Shown one piece after another: positions 36,801 through 45,800 of a DNA stretch of 64,000 nt. The stretch spans positions 20,320-84,319 of the forward strand of contig CAMOXU010000002.1 in assembly GCA_946629525.1 (NCBI GenBank), in the 5' to 3' direction. The notes beneath the pieces were generated by a model, which worked only from the letters and a program-made list of their open reading frames with translations, was not told the origin of the DNA and made no database searches. The DNA is from an uncultured Clostridia bacterium. Its GTDB lineage: Bacteria; Bacillota; Clostridia; Lachnospirales; Lachnospiraceae. Position 1 is the first letter of the stretch. Each line of letters starts with the position of its first letter. Made by a program: the position numbers and the translations under genes.

Positions 36801-39800
36801 CGAACCCGTCTGCGGCAGCGATCGCGAATACGATCTTCGAGAACACGGCAGAGATCAGATCTGGTGCCGTTTACGCGAAGGACCTGACAGTCAGCGCAGT
36901 CTCCGGAAAGGAGAAGAGGCCGGTGACGTCCGTTGTCAAGGCCTATGCGGGCGACGGCGTTTACGACGGCATCGCGGGAGCAGCAGCTCTTCAGAAGGCA
37001 CTTGCCTCCACGAAGGCCCTGATCGACGCGAAGGCAGCCATTAATCTCCTGAACCGCACATCCTTGGCAGTGAATGCCGTACAGTACGACCGGTTCGTGA
37101 CCGTTGCGGACGCGGCGGCAGCCGGGAACGGCACGACGGACGGGACAGGCGCAGGCCTTGCCTTCGCAGTGACCGGCGCGGACGTACGGAGCGCGGTGGA
37201 AGACGGTGTGATCATCAAGACATTCAGCCCGAAGATGGGTGCAGCCGCCCTCAAGCGGGACGAGATTTCTGACTATATTGCAGGTCTTACCCTTCTTGCA
37301 CCGATGGTCGACAAGGTCGCTGTAACGGCGGACCGTCAGGGCGACGAGGTCATCTACGCGTCAGCCGGAACAGCCGGCGCGGATGAAAATGCGATCCGCG
37401 CGGAGGCAGCCCTCTTCTCCGGAAGCTCAGTGCAGGCGTATCTGGGAAATCCGGGAACGGATGAGGTCCTGGACGCGGCAGGCAATGTCGACGTGACCGC
37501 AAATAACAGCGGAGCGCGGCAGGCAGCGGCCGATGCGGACGCTGTGCCGTCGACGGGCAGCGGAATGGTCCTTACCATGACCTACACGAACGACAAGAGC
37601 AGCGCGGATCTTCAGAGAGCGCTGAAGTCCAATAATCTGACTGTACGGGCGGTCTCCAATGTAAAGACGAGATCCCGGGCAAAAGCCGGAGCGCAGGGGA
37701 CGAAGAAAGTGAAGGAACCCGGCAGCGACGGCGACGACGGGGAGGCGGACCAACGGGCCTCAAAGATCCTCGACGGGGCAGCCTCTGTAGCTTCCTCGGG
37801 CAACAGCGCGATCAGCGGAACGATCCTTCGGGAGCTCGGAGAGAAGAGCGCGAAGGCGAAGAGCGCTGAGGGAAGCATGGGCGCGGCAGCAACCTATGCG
37901 CAGAACGTGGAAAAGAATTCCGCGAAAGCGAATGTGAGCGGAAAGTATTCGATCGTGGCCAGCGGCGATTTCGTGCTGGAGGCCATCGGAGAGAACGGGG
38001 CGGACATCCTTGCAGATGCGTCTTCTGTAAAGAAGAGCTCCGGCGGAACAAATGCCGACGGAACAACCTCAGATGGAACAACTGCTGACGGAACGACTGC
38101 CGACGAACAGACAGGAATCGGCACTGCAGCGGCAGTGAGCGTGGTGGATTACGACTATGCGGCAGTTCTTGACAGCGGCAAGGCAACAGCGACCTCCGTT
38201 ACGATCCATGCGGGCATCCCGGATGAGGCAGCGGCCTCTTATAAGGTGACGGCGGTCTCCGGAGAAGGGAACGGGCAGCCGGGCCTTGTCGGAAGCATTG
38301 CAATCAATGAAGTATACGGAACATCCGAGGCTTCGATCGCGGCGGGAACAGCACAGATCTCAGCTGCTGAAGATATGGTCATCAAGGCTGAAGACAGACA
38401 CAGCGAAGAGACGATTGCGACGGCGGGCATTTCCGAAGATGGTAAGCCTGTCCGGACGGCCGAAGACAAATCTGTGGCAGCGGTCGGCGTCGGAGCTGCG
38501 TTTGCTCTCAGTGATATAAGGACGGAGACAAAAGCGGCGGTCGGTGAAGGCCGTGTCGTGGAAGGCCTCAGAGTTTATCTTCTTGCGGACAATAAAGACG
38601 TGCGCGGAACATATTCCCTGGCAGGAAAAGATCCTTCCGCCTATGGCCAGGACCTTACGGCTGCAGCGGCAGACGCATCCGCCGCGGTATCGATCGGTGA
38701 GAGCAGGAGTATCGCTCTGGCTGATGAAGGATCACATATCATTGCGGACGGAACGCCTGACGGAAGTGAAATTGAGAGAACAGGTGATCCGAAGGCCGGC
38801 GACATCTACATGAAGGGCCTCTTTACGAGCGATGTCAGGACCACGGCAGGTATTTTCGAGTCGAGCAGTCAGTCCTATTACGGCGGAGCGGTGGCAGTGA
38901 ATCTTGCGGGATCAGATGCGAACGCAGAGATGCTGGGCTTTGCGACTGCCAACGGCAATGTTCTCATTTTGGCAGATTCCGATGATACGGACAGGACAAA
39001 GGCAGCTTCTGCCACGATGCCTGTCGATCTGCGCAGGTATCTGGTACGCATGGGCCTTGCCGGTACATTACAGGAAGTGCTGGATCTCGTAAAAGGAGAA
39101 ATCTCCGGCAGCGGAACAAATACAAAGAATGAGATCGCAACACGGATCAATGAGGCGCTTAACGGCTATAAAGACAAAGAGGGAGCAGACGCGGTAAACA
39201 GCAACCCGCTGACTTACAATGTGCTCGCGTCTCAGAACGCGAAGTCAGAAGGAACGGAAGAGGCGCATATCGTTAACGCGCAGGAAGAGAGCAATAAGCT
39301 TGCAGCCTCCGGAACGAACGTCTCTGTCGGAGAAGGGATCATCAGGAATGACCTTCCGGGTACGGTCGTCCGCGCGGCAGCAGCGCTCGGACTGAATGTC
39401 ACGGAACATAACGCACATGCGCTTGTCAGGGGAACCATAGACAAGACGAACCGTAGTGTGGATATCCGGGCGGAAGTGACGGGCTCTGCGGAGGTGAAAG
39501 GTTCAGCGGAGAATGTTCATGCTGACGGAGACAGCCGCCAGAATGCTTTCGGAGCGGCGCTCAGCATAAACCGGAACACTGCAGCAGCGGAGATCGCAAA
39601 GGGAACTGCACCGGCAAGAGTCGAGTCTAAAGGCGGGGTCAGCCTGACTGCAGAGCAGCAGAGGAACCTCTCTGATATGGACAGAAGCAGATTCGAGGCA
39701 GATGCAGCCTCCGGATTCTACGGCAATGACAGAGGACAGATCTTCGGGACTCTCGTGATCGTTCGGTCAGAGTCTCAGACGGAAGCTCTGGTGGCGGACG

Positions 39801-42800
39801 AGACAACGATCAATGCTAATCTTGACAAAAAGGGCGGGGATGTAACAGTTACAGCCGTCGAGAAGGGAAGAATCGCGGCAACGGCACTCGGAACGACCTT
39901 TGGTCCGGCTTCTGTCATCGTGGATGCGGAAGATATTATCAGAGCGGAGATCGGAAGGAAAGCGCAGGTGGCCGGCAACTATATCATCGTTCAGGCCATG
40001 AAGGAGGCAGCCGGAAATATTCCGGAGCTCGACACGTTCTCAGGCGGACAGGAATATGTAAGCGTTACGGCCAGGGGCACAGACGAAGATACGGTCTATC
40101 AGGTCGCCGCTGACACTTCGGAATTTTCCGGATATTTAAGGAAGCACAGCGTGCCGGAGTACCTGCGGGGCGCGGACTATCTTCTGACAACGAGTTCTAA
40201 CGAGATAGTTGCCTCTACCTTCCGGGGAATTAAGGCACAGGGCGCTTCTACGATCCTTCGTGAAGCACTTCGTGTAAGCGTCTCCATCGGAAAAGAAGCT
40301 GTCCTTACGGCGGAAGGAAATATCAACCTTATGGCGGATACGTCTTCGAAGGCAGCGGTCCTTCTCGGCGCAAATGCTTTCGAAGATGGCTCTGTCCATG
40401 CGGAGATCGGCACATCTGTCGTCCTCATGACTTCTCAAAATGTGACGGAGACAGTGATCGGGGATGATGCAAGGATCACGGCAGACGGATATTATGTACA
40501 GAATGCCATGGAAGACGCAGTCAAAACAGCTGCTGTCCTCCCGGGCAATACCGACTCGTTTGATGCGATCTCCCCGGGCGGCGGTTCGATCGTCGTGCTC
40601 AGGGATGCTGATGAAGTCCTCTCAGATGTCGGCACAGGTGCTGTCATAGAGGGTGGCCTCGGAGTCACGATCGGAGCTGCACTCTATAATGATAAGGACT
40701 CTCTTGTATCGTATGACAACAGGAAGGCCGGAAAGAGGGCAAAAGGCGGGAACAACAGCTATATTCTTTCAGGATCTAAGGTACTCACGAGAGCCGGGAT
40801 CAATGCGAAAATCCGAAGCAGTAAGGGAGATGTGTTCCTCACTGCGGATACAAAAGAGCAGATGATCAGCATACCGGGACCGAACGCGGATGCCCTGCCC
40901 GGAGCGATCGCGGCAGTCATGAATATCATGAGATCAGAAAGCTCCACGATCGTCGAGACAGGAAAGGTCGAGATCACAGCGAAGGGAGATGTCCATCTTG
41001 AAGCGAAAGCGGCGAGCTATCTCGTTGCGGTCGATCCGGCTTCGGATAAGGCATATCTTTTCAGTCCGAGTGGAGTCGCCATTTTCTTCGACGCGACAAG
41101 GCTTGTCGAGACGCTTCTCGGAGAGGGATCGACGGTCACGGCAGGCGGCAATGTCTGGCTGATCTCCGAACTGGACGAGAAAATGCTCATCGCGCCCGCT
41201 TCGATACACGGAGATTACCGCGAAGGACTTACCGGTCTGGCAGCCGGCGCAAAGAGCAGGAACATCGTGCGGACAGTCGCGGGCGCAAAGAGCGGCCAGG
41301 ACTGGAACGCAAAGGAAATCTCTGACGCAGCGGCAGTCACGAGCGTGACTGCGGAAGGATCTATCGCTGTGACAGCAGTCCTTGATTCGCTGAACGAGAT
41401 CGTCACGGCCGGTGTGGACGATAATCCGAGCGCTTCGAATGGCGGAGCGGCAGCTGCGATCATTGAGAAGAATATCGTGGATGCGGTCGTCAATACGATG
41501 GCGTATCTGAAGGCGATGGCATCTCTTCCCGCCATCACGGTGGAGAAGGCCGGAACGGATTCAAGCGGAAAGAAGAAGACGGACAGCCGTACGGGGATCA
41601 CGATCTATGCGGGCGCGAAGGAAGATATCCTCATGACGGTCGAAGGCGCAGCCGCATCGGGCGGAGTCTCCGTAAACGGGACGATCGCGGATGTGAATGT
41701 CGCAAATACCGTGCGGGCGAGGGTCGGAAAGGAAGCCCAGCTCTTTGCGGGAACGGAGATCACGGATGAATTTACCGGCGAGGTCGGCGATACCGGCACG
41801 GCGGGAGATGTACACATAGAAGCTGAAGATCTGACGGATGCGGTGATCCTCGCCGGCGGCCTCAGCAGAGCAGAGGCGAAGACGGAGTCTCCGACAGTGC
41901 TCTACGGATACTTCGGAAAGACTGTCACCGCGAAAAATGAAGGGCTGGTAACAGCTGCGAAGAATACGGCGCAGGTCTATGCGTATGAAAAGACCAAAGT
42001 CGACTCCTTCGTGACGGCGTCCGGTCCGGCAGGGCAGGAGAGCGGCGTATCGGGAGCGCTGTACTTTAAGAACAGGGCGGATGCTTTCGCTTCCGGATTC
42101 CTCCGGGGCGGAAGGCAAGTCGCTGTCAATTCAAGAAGCGAAGAAACGCTGAACACTGTTGAGACAGTCAGAGACGCCGAAGAGGCTTCCGGAAATACCG
42201 GATCAGCCATCCTTGTGTATCTGTACAACGGGGCTTTGGCCGGAATCGGCGACGGAAGCACGGTGCTGGGCGGCAATGTTTTCGTTACAGCTGCCGCGTA
42301 CGAAACGGTGAACGCATATGTTCAGGGAACGACAGGCAGAGACGATCAGGAAACCGCAGGCGGAAGCCTTATGGTCGTCCTGACCGGTTCTGAGATCGCT
42401 GCCAGGATCGGAGCGGACGCATATGTCGGCGGTGCCTATTCTGAAAAAGCAAGAGATGTCCGGGTCACAGCGAACAACACATACGATCTGAGGGGCGTCG
42501 TCGGAACGGATATCAATACAGACAGTACAAAGGGCGGTATCTCAGCAGCTGCGTCGGTCTCCTACAATAAGGTGGAAGCCTCTGTGGGAAGGAACACGCA
42601 GATGAAGGTGAAGAACCTGTTAGTCACTGGCGATTCGCTGAGGAGAGTCAATCTCCTTACAGCAATGCTGGGCAAAGAAGGCGGTACAGTTGAGACAGCC
42701 GGTACAGCGGCAGTCGTCGCGATCGGCAGCCTGCTGAACAAAGACGCGCACGATGCGATCTTCGCCGGCGGTCAGTCGATCCTTCCGGCAGCAGCGATCA

Positions 42801-45800
42801 GGCATATCCTTACGCGCGGCGGAACGGCAGTCGGATTCAATGACTTTACGGAAGGCTCTCTTCCGACGATCGATCTTAACGCAATCCTGGAGACAGGTAT
42901 GGCGGGCGTGGGTGAGACGATCGCCATGGCGAACGGGACAGAGACGTACGTATCTCTCTTCCAGCCGACAGGAGATGCTGCATCGGAGCCGGATTCAGCC
43001 GTTTACAGGACGCTTGACGGGAAGATCACAAGAAAAGTAACGCGTTATAACGGATGGGAAGATTATGTATCCGCGTGGATCGAGCCGGATGCGGTCGTAG
43101 AGGCGGAGTCCGAAATCATGGTCAGCGCAACCGATACGGTCAATCTGTATGTGCTCTCCGGAGCGGTCGGAAGCGATACGGAAGAAAGCGTCGGTTCCGG
43201 TACGGCAGCGGTCTTCATGAACGCCAATGTCTATGCGGATGTTTACGGTAAGCTGAAGAGCGGCAGCAGTATCAACATTTTTGCCAGGGCACAGTCGGGA
43301 ATAGAGGCGAGAAAAGAGCTTTCGTTCCGTGGAACGTCCGTCTTTGAATCGCTGGGTCACGCGGCTGCCCAGAAGGGGCTCTCTCCGGAGAAGGAGACCA
43401 ACAGGACCGGGATCTACGCTCTCGCAATTGCGGGCGCACAGGGTGCACCCGGAGGACGTGACAGTGTGGCATACACATCCGCGAGTTCTATGGTGGCGGC
43501 ACGTCTCCACGGTACGGTCGAAGATGCAAAGATGCTGAATATTTTGGCTACGTTCGATTTTGCCAGCGTCCACGCGGCTTCCATCGCGGCAGCGAAGGGC
43601 AACAGAGATCTCACAAGGATCCTTGCGCTCGAATATTATGACGGATTTGCAGAAGCGGGTATCACGAACACCGCGGCAGTGAATATTTCCGGAAATTCTC
43701 TGAATGTAATTACAACGAGCAAAGCTGGAATGGCTCCCAGAGCGGGCATTCCGGGCTCAGGAACGGAAGGCGGATCTGTCGTGACTGCTGCAGCGGCCGT
43801 GAACCGGACGGAAGCCCATGCGTATATAGCAGGCGGAGTCAGGGTGAACGCGGAAGCAGCAGATATCGTAGTCAATTCGATAACGACATCCAAGGCGGAC
43901 GTGGAGATCCTTGCGGAAACAGCAGACGACGCGACACTTGACATGGGTCTCGTGATCGCGGTCAACGATCCAAAGAACGTCGCTTATATCGGCAGCAACA
44001 GCGTTAGAGAGCTCGCGCATACCGGGAGCCGGACGGGAATCGGCAGCATAAATGCGAAGAACGTTCATGTCAATGCTGTTATGGACGTGACATCCGATAT
44101 CCGGGGCCATCTGTTCTCAAATGGACAGAGCGGTCATCTGAACGGTCTGGTCGTCCTCGGCATCACCGACGCACAGAATAATGCGTGTGTGGCGGGCACG
44201 GGCATTACGGCGGATTCTCTCACGATCAGGGCACTTTCTCATTACGACATGAATGTGACCGGTGAGGCGGGAGAATACGACGTATATGGAATCGGCGGAA
44301 CAGCGGCAGCCGGGTTCATCGGCGCAGCGAATATGGCGGAGCTTTACGCAGCGGATGCTGTGATCAAAGTGACCGACCTTACAGTGAGTGCAGGAACTGA
44401 TGAGGAAAGATCGACTGCCGATGTGATCGTGATGGTCACGCCGGGCGGACTGACAGAAAATCTGGCGAAGGCAATGAATATTGCAGCCGCACGGAGTGAA
44501 TTATTCAATCTGGCGAGGGTAAACGGCGGTGAAAACAGCGGAAAGATGGGTGAGATCACCGCAGCGAACGATGTGAAGATCTATTCGGCACTGGATTCGC
44601 TTGCAAAGGCAGAGGTGGCGACGCCGCAGAGTAAAGTGGCAGCAGATGCGATCGGAGCAGGGGCAGCATTCGCATATCAGGGTGGAGATTCTGCTTCGAA
44701 TATCAGTTATACAAGACTGACAGCGATGAACATCTATATGCAGAGCAGGTACAATTCTGCAGTCGGCATTGATGATGCCGGTACACTTCGCGAGGATAAG
44801 GGCGCGATCGCAATCGTGACGCCGGCACGCGATCCTGAGAATATTCTGGCAAAGCATCTGACCTATGCGGGTGCAGTGTTCAGAGGGGTCAGCGTTTCGG
44901 AGCTTTATGGCTGTGACGTCAATGCAACTCTCAGAACAGAAGTAAATGCTTTTGGGCAGTCGTATGCGAAAGCACTTATGGATGCCCCGAAGGTCAACTA
45001 CAATTACGGCAGGATCGGAGTGAACCTGATTCATGCAGATGCTGCAGGCGTCTTCAAAGCCGAAGTGGTGGAACCGCTTGAAAACGGCACACTTTCAGCA
45101 CGGAATCTGGAAATCATTGTTTCTTACATCGCGATTTCGGATGCAATGACATCGATGATTGGAGGACAGAAGGTTTCCGGAGAAGGAAAGAGAATAGAGT
45201 ACAATACCGCGGAAGCCTTTACCGGGACGTTTGCCGAAGCATCTCTTAAGCGCTTAGTTACAGGTCCGAATGTCTTGATTCTGGTGAACGGAGAAGTGGC
45301 CGCACATGCGTACGCTGCGGAGACTGTCTTTGCTTATAGTGAAGAGGACAATTCGTTTGATGTAATGGCAGCAGTCACGACTGCGAAGATCACAGTGGAG
45401 CAGAGGGCGCATATGGATCCCGAAACGCTCACGTCTGCGACGCGCGTAAGCGGACTTTATATCAGATCTTCTCTTAAAGGATATCCATACTTCAGAGAGA
45501 GTGAGGATACGAAGACAATCTCGGGCGCATGCGCGGAAACAGGATATCCTGTGTTCGAAGAGGACAGCATGAAAGCCTGCCTTCTTCCGCTCGTTATGAA
45601 CAGAGCGGAGTCGGTGGTAGAGGCTGTCAACCTTGCGTACATCTACGGACCGGGAGAAATCTATTCCAGTGGTGGCGTCGTTCTCGTTGCTGAGACGAAC
45701 CTGAATTCACTTGGCGGCGTAAGGCTGTCTCCTCAGGGTGTGGAGACTGCCGTGAAGCTCGGCACGGCCGTGAGCGCACTTACGAGGAACAGGACGGAGG